Assembly (NCBI GenBank): GCA_965276755.1
Contig: OZ255625.1
Span: 1,364,001 to 1,428,000 of the forward strand
Origin: CAJCIS01 sp965276755
Lineage (GTDB): Bacteria > Pseudomonadota > Alphaproteobacteria > Acetobacterales > Acetobacteraceae
Direction of reading: 5' to 3'
DNA: 64,000 bases
Made by a program: the position numbers and the translations under genes. Positions 23,330 to 31,531 of the stretch are shown here, one piece after another. Position 1 is the stretch's first letter. Every line of letters begins with the position of its first letter. The notes beneath the pieces are model-generated. The model saw nothing but the letters and a program-made list of their open reading frames with translations. It did not search any database and was not told where the DNA came from.

Positions 23330-24862
23330 ATGAGTCGCCAATCCTTGCGGACCCTGCTTGCCGCCACCCTGCTCGCCGGCACCGCCCTTGGCGGCGTGAC
23401 CGCCACCGCGCAGGAAAGCACGCGCGGCGCCATCCAGCCGCCCCAGCTCAGCCACCCGCTGCCCGACTTCGTCGACCTGGTGAAGCAGGTCAAACCGGCG
23501 GTCGTCAGCATCACGGTCAAGATGACAGACGATGGCGAGGACGGCGAAGGCGGCTTTCCTGGCCACGGTGGCCAGGGCGCCAACCCCTTCGGCGGCATGC
23601 CGTTCCCGATGCCCTTCCCCTTCGGCCAGCAGCAAGCCCACCCGCGCACGATAGAGGCGCGCGGCTCCGGCTTCCTGATCGATGCCGACGGCACGATCGT
23701 GACCAACAACCACGTGGTCAAGAACGCAAAATCCGTCAGCGTGACGCTGGATGACGGCACGACGCTGCCCGCCCGCATCATCGGCCGCGACAGCCGCAGC
23801 GATCTGGCCGTGGTGCGCGTGCATGCCGGCCATAAGCTGCCCTTCATAGCACTCGGCAATTCCGATAATGCCGAGCCAGGCGCATGGGTTGTCGCTGTCG
23901 GCAATCCGTTCGGCCTGGGCGGCACGGTTACCGCAGGCATCGTCAGTGCGCGCGGGCGTGATATCGGCGCCGGCCCCTATGACAGCTTCATCCAGACCGA
24001 CGCGCCCATCAACATGGGCAATTCCGGTGGCCCGTTGTTCATGCAGAACGGACAGGTCGTGGGTGTCAACACGATGATCTTCTCGACCGGCGGCGGATCG
24101 GTCGGCATCGGCTTTGCCATTCCGTCCAACACGGTCAAAAGCGTCGTTGCGCAATTGGAAAAGACGGGCCACGTCACGCGCGGCTTCATCGGCGTGCAGG
24201 CCCAGGCGGTGACTGCATCTATGGCAACAGCGCTGCATCTGCCTGCGGCCGCCGGCGATGAACGCGGCGCGCTGGTGGCCAGCGTGGAGCCGGACAGCCC
24301 CGCGCAGAATGCCGGCATCCAGCCGGGCGATGTCATCACCACGGTCAATGACCACGCCATCGGCAACCAGCGCGATTTGGCGATTACCGTCAGCCAGATC
24401 CCGCCTGGTGATGAGGCGCGCGTGGCCGTGCTGCGCAATGGCAGCACCAAGAACCTATCGATCAAGGTGGCGACGCTGACGACCGATCAGGCGAGCGGGC
24501 GCGTGGGCGCCAGTCCGCAGGGTTCGCCCTCGCTGGGCGTGGGCTTGCAGGCGCTGACGCCGAATTTGCGCCAGCAGCTCTCGCTGCCGGACGGGATGAA
24601 GGGGGCAGTGATTGCCGAGGTCAAGCCGGGCTCGGTGGCGGAGGGGGCCGGGTTGCAGGCGGGCGATGTGATCGTGGGCGTGGGCGATACAACGGTCAGC
24701 ACGCCCAATGAGGCGACGCGCGCGATACGTGAGTCGTTGAAGAACAGCCAGGCGGTGGCGCTGCGGATTATTCGTGACGGGCAGCCGGCTTTTGTGGCGG
24801 TCTCTCCCGGCCAGTCGGGCGGGGATCAGCCGGCGCCTGGCGGGGATGATGATAATCAGTAA
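23330..24862 (+). CDS. degP: HtrA/DegP-type periplasmic serine protease
   Basis: About 510 residues from ATG 23330. The signal peptide RTLLAATLLAGTALGGVTAT ends with an AQE cleavage site. The trypsin-like domain has the catalytic triad in TNNHVVKNA (His), SDLAVVRV (Asp) and INMGNSGGPLF (Ser). Two PDZ domains follow: RGFIGVQAQAV with GALVASVEPDSPAQNAGIQ, and LGVGLQALTPNL with AVIAEVKPGSVAEGAGLQ. A glycine/proline/phenylalanine-rich loop (residues about 75-105) is the long LA loop. The protein degrades and refolds misfolded envelope proteins. It lies between family A copies A5 and A6. Confidence 0.95.
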   Translation: MSRQSLRTLLAATLLAGTALGGVTATAQESTRGAIQPPQLSHPLPDFVDLVKQVKPAVVSITVKMTDDGEDGEGGFPGHGGQGANPFGGMPFPMPFPFGQQQAHPRTIEARGSGFLIDADGTIVTNNHVVKNAKSVSVTLDDGTTLPARIIGRDSRSDLAVVRVHAGHKLPFIALGNSDNAEPGAWVVAVGNPFGLGGTVTAGIVSARGRDIGAGPYDSFIQTDAPINMGNSGGPLFMQNGQVVGVNTMIFSTGGGSVGIGFAIPSNTVKSVVAQLEKTGHVTRGFIGVQAQAVTASMATALHLPAAAGDERGALVASVEPDSPAQNAGIQPGDVITTVNDHAIGNQRDLAITVSQIPPGDEARVAVLRNGSTKNLSIKVATLTTDQASGRVGASPQGSPSLGVGLQALTPNLRQQLSLPDGMKGAVIAEVKPGSVAEGAGLQAGDVIVGVGDTTVSTPNEATRAIRESLKNSQAVALRIIRDGQPAFVAVSPGQSGGDQPAPGGDDDNQ

Positions 24863-24874
24863 GGCACGGTAAAG

Positions 24875-25002
24875 GCTGGGGGGAATGTGCCATTCCCCCC
24901 GGACCCCCCGTCATTTGTTTTGGCGGGTGTTTAAATACGTGACGGGGGGTCGTCACGCGCAGCGTACTCCGCACGACGAGGGATGGCACATCTCCCCCAG
25001 CT
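24875..25002. repeat. Family A palindrome with a nested insert in the right arm (A6)
   Basis: The left arm 24875-24912 is of standard form. The right arm 24941-25002 is interrupted by about 30 bases (starting CGTCACGCGCAGCGTACTCC) that are themselves partly palindromic. The same insert, at the same place but on the other arm, occurs in copy A8. The right arm contributes an ATG in frame with the downstream reductase. Confidence 0.9.
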
Positions 25003-25024
25003 TTTTTCTTCTTGGAGAACTGTC

Positions 25025-26053
25025 TTGGAATATCGGTACCTAGGCGCCTCCGGCTTCAAAGTCCCCGAACTCAGCTTCGGCACCGGCACCTTCGGCGGTA
25101 AGGGTGAATTCTTCGCCGCCTGGGGCAGCACGGACGTGACCGAAGCGCGCCGCCTGCTCGACATCTGCATGGATGCGGGCGTGACGATGTTCGACAGCGC
25201 TGACATCTATTCCGCAGGCGCTGCCGAGGAAGTGCTCGGCCAGGCCATCGCCGGCCGTCCGCGTGACAGCCTGATCATTTCCACCAAGGCCACCTTCCGC
25301 GCCAGCCGCGCGCCCAACGATGTCGGCTCATCGCGCGCGCATCTGACGACCGGTATCGAGCGCGCGCTCAAGCGGCTGGGCACCGATTACATCGACCTGT
25401 TTCAGTTACACGGCTTTGATGCGCGCACGCCGATCGAGGAGACGGTGTCCACGCTTGATACGCTCGTCCGCGCGGGCAAAATCCGGTATCTGGGTGTTTC
25501 AAACTTCTCCGGCTGGCACTTGATGAAATCGCTTGCGGTGGCCGACCGGCTGGGTGCGGCGCGTTACGTTGCCAACCAGACTTACTACTCGCTGATCGGC
25601 CGTGATTATGAATGGGAGCTGATGCCGCTCGCACTCGACCAAGGCCTTGGCGCGGTGGTCTGGAGTCCGCTTGGCTGGGGGCGCCTGACCGGCAAAATCC
25701 GCCGCGGCGCGCCGTTTCCTGCGGAAAGCCGGTTGCACAAGACGGCCGAAATGGGCCCACCCGTGGATGACGAGCACGTCTATCGCGTGGTCGATGCGCT
25801 GGACGCAGTTGCGGCCGAGACCGGCAAGACCGTGCCGCAGATTGCGCTGAATTGGCTGCTGCGCCGGCCGAGCGTGTCGAGTGTCGTTATCGGTGCGCGC
25901 AACGAGGAGCAATTACGGCAGAATCTGGGTGCGATTGGGTGGGCGTTGACGGGCGAGCAGGTGGCGCGGCTGGATGAGGCTAGCCGTATTACGCTGCCTT
26001 ACCCTTATTGGCACCAGGCTGGGTTCAAGGAGCGTAATCCGGTGCCCGTTTAG
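25025..26053 (+). CDS. Aldo/keto reductase (first copy)
   Basis: About 342 residues. A TTG start at 25025 is preferred: GGAG lies 11 bases upstream and the product then starts with the family-typical EYRYLGASGFKVPELSFGTG. The in-frame ATG at 24983 falls in repeat A6. The AKR tetrad is visible: Asp and Tyr in FDSADIYSAG, Lys in IISTKATF, His in FQLHGFDARTPIEE. NADPH-binding motifs VWSPLGWGRLTGK and SSVVIGARNEEQLRQNL are in the C-terminal half. It reduces carbonyl compounds with NADPH; the substrate is unknown. It is a paralogue of the gene at 59269. A family C hairpin follows its stop. Confidence 0.92.
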   Translation: MEYRYLGASGFKVPELSFGTGTFGGKGEFFAAWGSTDVTEARRLLDICMDAGVTMFDSADIYSAGAAEEVLGQAIAGRPRDSLIISTKATFRASRAPNDVGSSRAHLTTGIERALKRLGTDYIDLFQLHGFDARTPIEETVSTLDTLVRAGKIRYLGVSNFSGWHLMKSLAVADRLGAARYVANQTYYSLIGRDYEWELMPLALDQGLGAVVWSPLGWGRLTGKIRRGAPFPAESRLHKTAEMGPPVDDEHVYRVVDALDAVAAETGKTVPQIALNWLLRRPSVSSVVIGARNEEQLRQNLGAIGWALTGEQVARLDEASRITLPYPYWHQAGFKERNPVPV

Positions 26054-26055
26054 CA

Positions 26056-26102
26056 AGGAAGGGAGCAGTCCTTTTTTGAAAAAAAGGACCAAAAAACTTT
26101 TA
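26056..26102. terminator. Family C hairpin (C2)
   Basis: GGAAGGGAGCAGTCCTTTTT and the partner GAAAAAAAGGACCAAAAAAC form a hairpin between the reductase and the convergent beta-repeat gene. It overlaps the last bases of the latter. It is a likely bidirectional terminator. Confidence 0.7.
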
Positions 26103-27755
26103 CTTGAAGTGCCACGCGGGCAGTGCACCGGCAAATACAATCTCGGTCCCGTGCCCTTCCGGCCGCAACGCGAAATCCGCCTTGCCGTATTTGCCAGCAA
26201 ATTGCAGCGTCTCCACCATCGCGCCGCCAGCACCAAACAAGCTCAACGTGCCGTGGCCATAGCTGAACGACGTGGCCTGCACCTGCGCCAGATCGATCAC
26301 ATCGCCCGCGCCGAAACCCGAGAACACACTAACGATCGTCCCCGTGGTATCCAGGCGCAAATTCTCCCCACCCGCGACAAACACGATCGAGGCAATGCCC
26401 ACCGCCCCATCAATCGCCAGGCGCGCGCCCGCGTCCAGCAGCAGCGAGCCCGATCCGGAAACGCTCCCGTCCAACAGCCAATGCGCATGCGCGTCCACCA
26501 CGATATCGTTCAGACCCACGACCGTGGTGCCCAACCCCGACAATGTACCGGCTGCATGGCCCGCCAGCACCAGCGTATCGGCCACGGCCGCATTGCCGGC
26601 AATTGCGCCGCCGAATACGGCTCGCGGATCGATCACGAGCGTGCCCGCCGCGCTGCCGAACTGCACCGCAGCGCCGGCCGCACCGCTGCCGTAACTGCCA
26701 TAGCCGCCGGCCCCGCCCACGATTGTACCGGAGGTGACGACGGTGCCCCCATCGATGTACACGCCCGCGCCACCCGCCCCGCCATGGCCGAAGTTGCTGG
26801 TCCCGCCTGCGCCGCCCATGATCGTTCCGCTATTTGTCAGCATGCCGCCGTTTGCAAGATCGACGCCAATTCCGCCCGCGCTGCTCGTGGCATACGTTGC
26901 ATCGCCGCCAGCCCCGGCCAGAATAAGGCCGCTATTTGTCACGTTGCCGCCGGCGCGCAAATCTATGCCGTCACCAGCGCTGCCCGCGTTGTAAAAACCC
27001 CCGCCGGCCGCGCCACCGGTAATTGTTCCGGTATTGGCTATCGTGCCGCCATTCTGCACCGACAGGCCCGCGCCTCCTGCACCACCGGCGCCGTAATAAA
27101 ATCCGTCATTGCCGAACGGGGCGTATTGCCCGCCCGCGGCGCCATGGATAGCGCCATCATTGTGCAGCTCGGCCACACCCGTCAGCACAACGCCAATGCC
27201 GCCATTGCCGCCCCCGCCTGCCGGGCCGCCCTCCTGGTTGTCACAGCCCGCCCCCGCGCCGCCATAGATCGTGCCGCTGTTCTGCGCGTGCACACCGGCG
27301 CCAAGCTGCACGCCCAGGCCGCCGCCGCCGCCCGTGCCGTAGCCGGAATAGACGTAATGACCCACGCCGCCACCGATTGTACCGGAATTGCTCAAATGGC
27401 CAGCGGTGTCGAACACGATGCCGGCGCCGCCGGTGCCGCCATTAGTATAGCCGTATCCGCCCGCGCCGCCGGCAATGACGTTCTGGTTGTCGACGTCAGC
27501 GGCACTCTGCAGATCGATGCCAACCCCGCCGGTGCCGCCATCGGTGCCGCCCGCACCGTAGCCGCCCAGCACCACGCCCTGGTTGACGATCCTGGCGTGA
27601 TCCAATCCGGCCGGCGCCACAATGGCGTCCGCGCCGAATGTGTTGGGCGCGACCGCGCCGGTGCTGGTTATGGTGATGGATTTGGCGTAGCCCCCCGCGC
27701 CCAGCGTTACCGTGTTGCTGACCGTGCCGGTGATGGTTTTGATGCGCACGGCCAT
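26100..27755 (-). CDS. Glycine-rich beta-strand-repeat protein
   Basis: 551 residues built of repeats of about 35-45 residues with consensus like N-S-G-T-I-x-G-G-A-G-G and GGxGVxL, typical of right-handed beta-helix passenger proteins. The last 150 residues are non-repetitive: a block AVQFGSAAGTLVIDPRAVFG, then VADTLVLAG, LSGLGTTVVGLNDIVV, and FSGFGAGDVIDLAQV. There is no clear signal peptide and no autotransporter barrel, so export might use another route, such as a C-terminal signal; that is inference. A decayed relative lies just upstream at 27998-28692. Function unknown, probably surface-associated. Confidence 0.8.
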   Translation of the reverse strand: MAVRIKTITGTVSNTVTLGAGGYAKSITITSTGAVAPNTFGADAIVAPAGLDHARIVNQGVVLGGYGAGGTDGGTGGVGIDLQSAADVDNQNVIAGGAGGYGYTNGGTGGAGIVFDTAGHLSNSGTIGGGVGHYVYSGYGTGGGGGLGVQLGAGVHAQNSGTIYGGAGAGCDNQEGGPAGGGGNGGIGVVLTGVAELHNDGAIHGAAGGQYAPFGNDGFYYGAGGAGGAGLSVQNGGTIANTGTITGGAAGGGFYNAGSAGDGIDLRAGGNVTNSGLILAGAGGDATYATSSAGGIGVDLANGGMLTNSGTIMGGAGGTSNFGHGGAGGAGVYIDGGTVVTSGTIVGGAGGYGSYGSGAAGAAVQFGSAAGTLVIDPRAVFGGAIAGNAAVADTLVLAGHAAGTLSGLGTTVVGLNDIVVDAHAHWLLDGSVSGSGSLLLDAGARLAIDGAVGIASIVFVAGGENLRLDTTGTIVSVFSGFGAGDVIDLAQVQATSFSYGHGTLSLFGAGGAMVETLQFAGKYGKADFALRPEGHGTEIVFAGALPAWHFK

Positions 27756-27997
27756 ACCTCCGTCAAACTGAGAGGTCGGGTTAAGGCCAGACTATACGAG
27801 TGTCAAACCGAAGCCACCGTTGAATACAGCGGTGTTTTCGCGTGCGTTGCAGCATGGAAAAGGAAGGTTGGTTGAATTTAAACAACGTAGGCGTTAGCCA
27901 ACGGATTGACAGTTTGTCCCCTTCAACCACACGAACAGCCCTCCGCGGGCGGAGGCGGGCCATGCGAGTGCCCTCTGTGCCAACCCGCTCCTCCCCC

Positions 27998-28692
27998 TTA
28001 GCAGGCTGCGTACGAATGCCAATTGGCGGCAATGGCGAGCTCAGCCGCGTCATCCCTAGGCATGCTGGCGAAGTGGCTTCTCACCGCATGTCCCGCGTGT
28101 TCGTCGGCCGCAGCGATCCCATATGGCATAAAATCGGCCATTGCGCCCGCGTAGGGAATGTCCGTCCCGTTACCATCCGATTGCAATGAAAAGTCCTCGT
28201 TACTGTAGTACCCGCGAAACTAAGCGCATCTACGATCGTACCGTGGTTGTACAGGCTCAGCGTGTCTTGGCTGTAATCCACTGACGTAGCATTTACGCCT
28301 TGGAGGTCAATGACATCACCCGTTCCAAAACCAGAAAAGACGCTGCCAAACTGGGCCGGGTCAGCCAGCCGCAATGTCTCGCCACCACTCCCATAAAACA
28401 GCACGGACGCGATGTTGACGGTGCCCACGACAGTCAGGCTGGCTCCCGGACTAAGCTTCAGCGCGCCTGTGCCGGATACAGTACCGTCAATTTGCCAGTT
28501 GGCGCCGACGCGAATGGATATATCGTTCAGAACAACTACGGTTGTCCCAAGGCCCGAGAACGTCCCCAAGCTATAGCCCGCGAGCACTAACGTGTCCGCC
28601 ACTACCTGATTACCCACGATATCGCCACCGAACACTGCCCCCGGGTTCACGATGAGCGTGCCCGCCACGCTACCAAACTGCACCGCGTCACC
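27998..28692 (-). pseudogene. Truncated, frameshifted paralogue of the beta-strand-repeat protein
   Basis: The minus strand encodes AVQFGSVAGTLIVNPGAVFG, VADTLVLAGYSLGTFSGLG, and FSGFGTGDVIDLQGVNATSV. These match the C-terminal block of the intact protein at 26100-27755. At about 28200 the frame shifts, and the homology continues as YYSNEDFSLQSDGNGTDIPY then AGAM, matching KADFALRPEGHGTEIVFAGAL in the paralogue. The whole repeat region is missing upstream: the sequence joins an IS1380-type transposase remnant near 28690-28705. So it is a relic broken by a 5' truncation and a frameshift. Confidence 0.8.
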
Positions 28693-28694
28693 TG

Positions 28695-29125
28695 CGTTTT
28701 CAGCACCTCGATCCGCACGGCCAGCTTGATCAGGCGCAATCGCAGCGTATCGAATTGCACGGTGCGCCAAAACGAACGCCACGGCATCGCAGCGCGCAGG
28801 CGCCACATGAGCCAGTACGCACCGACATGCAAAAACAGGAGCATCCGGGTGGCCGTGGCCCGTGTGCACGACGTGCGATCGGCGGCAAAATGGGTCTTCC
28901 ACGACTTGATGTGGTTTTCCGCCTGGCCGCGCGCGCAGTAGATTTTCTCATAGACGATGCGGCCGCGTATGCCGTGCAGGCTGGTGGCAATGAAGCGCGT
29001 ATCCGTGCCCTCGGGCCCGGCCTCGACGCGGGCGATGATGCGCTCCTCACAATCCCAGCTCTCGGCACCATCGTAGAATGCGCTGAAGCCGTTTTGGGAC
29101 TGGCGGCGGCGACGCCACCTGACTG
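28695..29125 (-). pseudogene. IS1380-family transposase, C-terminal remnant
   Basis: The frame reads FYDGAESWDCEERIIARVEA, then RFIATSL, GRIVYEKIYCARGQAENHIK and SWKTHFAADRTSC, TRMLLFLHVGAYWLMWRLR. Y-E-x-x-YCxRGxAENxIK is the C-terminal DDE signature block (final Glu) of IS1380 transposases. The N-terminal two-thirds with the two aspartates is absent, so it cannot be active. Its 3' end runs into the beta-repeat pseudogene in an overlapping frame; at the other side it meets the recombinase remnant. No clear IS terminal repeats were seen. Confidence 0.8.
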
Positions 29126-29579
29126 TCGGGCGAGGTGGTCTGCGGCGCGTGCGGCGGACCATACAATCCCACCGGGGAGCGACTACCTGGGCTTTCAAGC
29201 TGCCAAGCACGGAGCCTGCTCAAACGGGCGGACGTTTCGGCGCGCCGCGGTCGAGACACATATTCTGGACCTTCTCACAAGACAGCTGATGCAGCCAGAC
29301 CTGCTCGGCGACTTCATGCAGTCGTTCGATGGCGAGTGGGAGCGTCTGGACGGCGAACTCAGGGTAGATGCCGTGGTGCACCAGCGGGAGCGGCAGGCGA
29401 CTGAGCGGAAGTTGGCAACCTGGTGGATGCCGGCAGCGACGGCAGCGGCAGCCCGGCCATTCTCGCCAGGCTCAAAGAGATGGAAGCCGCGCAACAGGCC
29501 CAAGGCAATTCGTGCGCACCGGCACTCCCGTCAGTCGCTAAACCTCCGCTAGCCTCCGGCGCCGATATGGCCGCACTTA

Positions 29580-29757
29580 TACCAATCCGCGTTGAGATTG
29601 ACACATGGTCAAGGCGAGAAAGATTGGGGGAGATGTGCCATCCCCCCCCAGACCCCCGTCGATTTTTGGGCTCCGTCCTAAATAATGACGGGGGGTCTGG
29701 GGGGGATGGCACATCTCCCCCAGCTTCCTTGAGAGTCAATCTTTCTGCGGGTTGGTA
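29580..29757. mobile_element. MITE-like element carrying a full family A palindrome
   Basis: The left end TACCAATCCGCGTTGAGATT (29580 on) and the complement of the right end, TACCAACCCGCAGAAAGATT, are imperfect terminal inverted repeats of about 24 bases with about 19 matches. TTA flanks both ends (29577-29579 and 29758-29760), a possible 3-base target duplication. Inside lies the complete palindrome A7. The element separates recombinase-like coding on both sides, and no protein is encoded. It is probably a non-autonomous element moved by a transposase elsewhere. Confidence 0.6.
29622..29724. repeat. Family A palindrome inside the MITE-like element (A7)
   Basis: Left arm 29622-29660 and right arm 29687-29724 are nearly complementary, with a 26-base loop, as in the type copy A2. 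This is the only copy in the window with clear flanking terminal inverted repeats. Confidence 0.95.
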
Positions 29758-30008
29758 TTACACCAGGCAGATCAAGGAACTCACAGCCCTCCTGTCACGA
29801 GGTGACGACCCGGAGGCGCTAAAGATTGCGTGGCAGCTGACCGATTTGTCATTGTTAATCCGCTGACAGACGGCGACCCACACGGCGTCACACTCATCGG
29901 CAACCTCATCGACCTTCTGAAAGCGGCTGGAACTTATGAAGAGCCAGGACGGACATTCTCTCGGCTGCCCGACCCCGTGCTTGAGCTATTCGTCCGTTCG
30001 GTAAGAGA

Positions 30009-30036
30009 GGGTCCAGGGGCAGAGCCCCTGGCCTTC
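30009..30036. repeat. Family B half palindrome (B3)
   Basis: GGTCCAGGGGCAGAGCCCCT followed by GGCCTTCC is the right-hand arm of family B without a partner. It lies between the recombinase remnant and hslO. Confidence 0.85.
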
Positions 30037-30107
30037 CCATCAAATGCAACAGCCCCGCGCGGCGGCCGCGTGTTTTCAGCGGGCGTGGGCCACCCCATCT
30101 AGGCCCG

Positions 30108-31073
30108 ATGGTTGAAACCCCCGCCTTCCTGGACGGCGCGCGCCCGGACGTGCCCGATATTGTCGTGCCGCGTGGTGTGACGCCGTTTTCGCTGCCGCGC
30201 CGGTCGGTGCGCGGGCGCCTGGTGCGGCTGGGGCCATTGGCAGACGCCCTGCTCTCGCGCCACGAAAACCCCGATCTGGTCACGGCCCTGTCGGGCCAGG
30301 CGCTGGCGCTGGTGGCGGCCCTGGCGTCTGCGCTGAAATTCCGCGGCTCCTTCAGCCTGCAGGCCAAGGGCGATGGGCCGGTCGGCATGCTGCTGGCTGA
30401 TTGCACGGAGGCCGGCGCCTTGCGCGGCTATGCGCGGGCGGATGCGGACAAGCTCGCGGCATTGCTGGCCGCCGAACCGGCCCCCAATGCCGCGGCTCTG
30501 CTGGGCGAGGGCTACCTGGCCTTCACCGTCGATCAGGGCAATGACGCTGAACGCTACCAGGGTATCGTGCAGATCGAGGGCGAGAGTCTGGCCGACATAG
30601 CGCTGCACTATTTCGACGCCAGCGAGCAGACCGCCTGTCATGTGCAACTGGCCAGTGCCAAGACCGACGAGGGCTGGCGCGCCGGCGCGCTGATCATTGA
30701 ACGGGTGGCGGGTGCGGGCGGCATCGATCCCGCGTCATCCACGGGGGACATGGCCGAACAGGATGAGAGCTGGCGCACGGCGCTGGCCTTGGCGGGCACG
30801 CTCAGCGACGCTGAATTGCTCGATGAGGCGCTACCGCCGGAGAAGCTGATCTGGCGGCTGTTTCATGGCGAGGGGGTGGCCATAGAGCGGCCCCGGGCGC
30901 TGGCGTTCGGTTGCCGGTGCAGCCGACAGCGGCTGGCAGGGATATTGGAGAAGTTTCCGACTGACGATCTGGACCACATGGCGGTGTCGGGGGACATCGT
31001 CATGACGTGCGAGTTCTGTAATCTGGATTTTCGGTTTGCGCGCGATGGGGTGCATAGCGGGGGGGCAAGTTAG
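30108..31073 (+). CDS. hslO: Hsp33 redox-regulated chaperone
   Basis: About 321 residues. The C-terminal zinc centre is intact: CRCS in ALAFGCRCSRQRLAGIL, then about 35 residues later CEFC in VMTCEFCNLDFRF. The four cysteines hold zinc in the reduced form and make disulphides on oxidation, which activates holdase activity. Family core segments are LGPLADALLSRHENPDLV, FSLQAKGDGPVGMLLADCT, RGYAR and FTVDQG. It protects cytoplasmic proteins under oxidative stress. ATG 30108 gives a normal N-terminus. It is downstream of the decayed region and followed by a divergent family A half copy. Confidence 0.94.
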   Translation: MVETPAFLDGARPDVPDIVVPRGVTPFSLPRRSVRGRLVRLGPLADALLSRHENPDLVTALSGQALALVAALASALKFRGSFSLQAKGDGPVGMLLADCTEAGALRGYARADADKLAALLAAEPAPNAAALLGEGYLAFTVDQGNDAERYQGIVQIEGESLADIALHYFDASEQTACHVQLASAKTDEGWRAGALIIERVAGAGGIDPASSTGDMAEQDESWRTALALAGTLSDAELLDEALPPEKLIWRLFHGEGVAIERPRALAFGCRCSRQRLAGILEKFPTDDLDHMAVSGDIVMTCEFCNLDFRFARDGVHSGGAS

Positions 31074-31085
31074 GAAGGCAAGGGA

Positions 31086-31126
31086 AGAATTGGGGGGCCC
31101 GTGCCGGTCCCCCCAAACCCCCCGTC
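31086..31126. repeat. Family A half palindrome, variant (A13)
   Basis: GAATTGGGGGGCCCGTGCCG followed by GTCC, C-runs and CGTC is a left arm with a changed centre (GTGCCGGTCC instead of GTGCCATCC). The same variant centre occurs in the right arm of copy A9. It follows the hslO stop by 13 bases. Confidence 0.8.
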
Positions 31127-31194
31127 TTCTTTTAGACTAGCCTCTAACGACCGCTTGCCTTTGCGCGCGCGTCTCGCCGCCCTACATACATGTC

Positions 31195-31524
31195 ATGACC
31201 CGCTTTGCCGTCTCCCCCCGCGCCGCCACCCGCATTGCCGAAATCGTCGCCGCAAGTGGCCAGCCCTCCGCCCTGCGGGTGGCAGTCCTCGCTGGCGGCT
31301 GTTCCGGCTTTCAATACAAGTTCGACCTGGACGACACCCGCGCGCCCGACGACCTGGTGATCGAGCGCGAAGGCGCCACCGTCCTGGTCGACCCGGCGAG
31401 CCTCGACTTGCTGGCCGGTGCGGAGCTCGACTATGTGGACAAGCTGATGGGCAGCTATTTCGCTGTAGTCAACCCCAACGCCACAAGTGCCTGCGGCTGT
31501 GGCACCAGCTTTTCCGTGGACTGA
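31195..31524 (+). CDS. A-type iron-sulphur cluster carrier (ErpA/IscA/SufA family)
   Basis: 109 residues, the family's size. The three ligand cysteines are present: VLAGGCSGFQYKF (first) and ATSACGCGTSFSVD (second and third at the C-terminus). The protein receives Fe-S clusters from a scaffold and passes them to target enzymes. It could be ErpA or IscA; there is no isc or suf operon in the window to decide. The start at ATG 31195 matches the family N-terminus (FAVSPRAATRIAEIV). The exonuclease III gene begins 7 bases after its stop, so they are probably cotranscribed. Confidence 0.92.
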   Translation: MTRFAVSPRAATRIAEIVAASGQPSALRVAVLAGGCSGFQYKFDLDDTRAPDDLVIEREGATVLVDPASLDLLAGAELDYVDKLMGSYFAVVNPNATSACGCGTSFSVD

Positions 31525-31531
31525 GCGCGCG

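Larger units (their letters stand above)
29135..30005 (+). pseudogene. Large serine recombinase, C-terminal remnant with frameshifts and an insertion
   Basis: Pieces in three frames add up to the C-terminal half of a large serine recombinase. MVCGACGGPYNPTGER at 29135 is the zinc ribbon. In the next frame come KHGACSNGRTFRRAAVETHI and LDLLTRQLMQPDLLGDFMQS, then RQATERKLAT up to 29420. In a third register come GSGSPAILARLKEMEAAQQA up to about 29577. After the inserted element YYTRQIKELTALLSRGDDPE resumes, then VIVNPLTDGDPHGVTLIGNL. The resolvase catalytic domain is missing. The remnant ends at half palindrome B3. It must have been a mobile-element integrase or similar. Confidence 0.75.

Noticed and set aside
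25974..27875. Open frame of 633 codons on the plus strand
   Set aside because: It is antisense to the beta-strand-repeat protein, and its regular composition mirrors the repeats of that gene.
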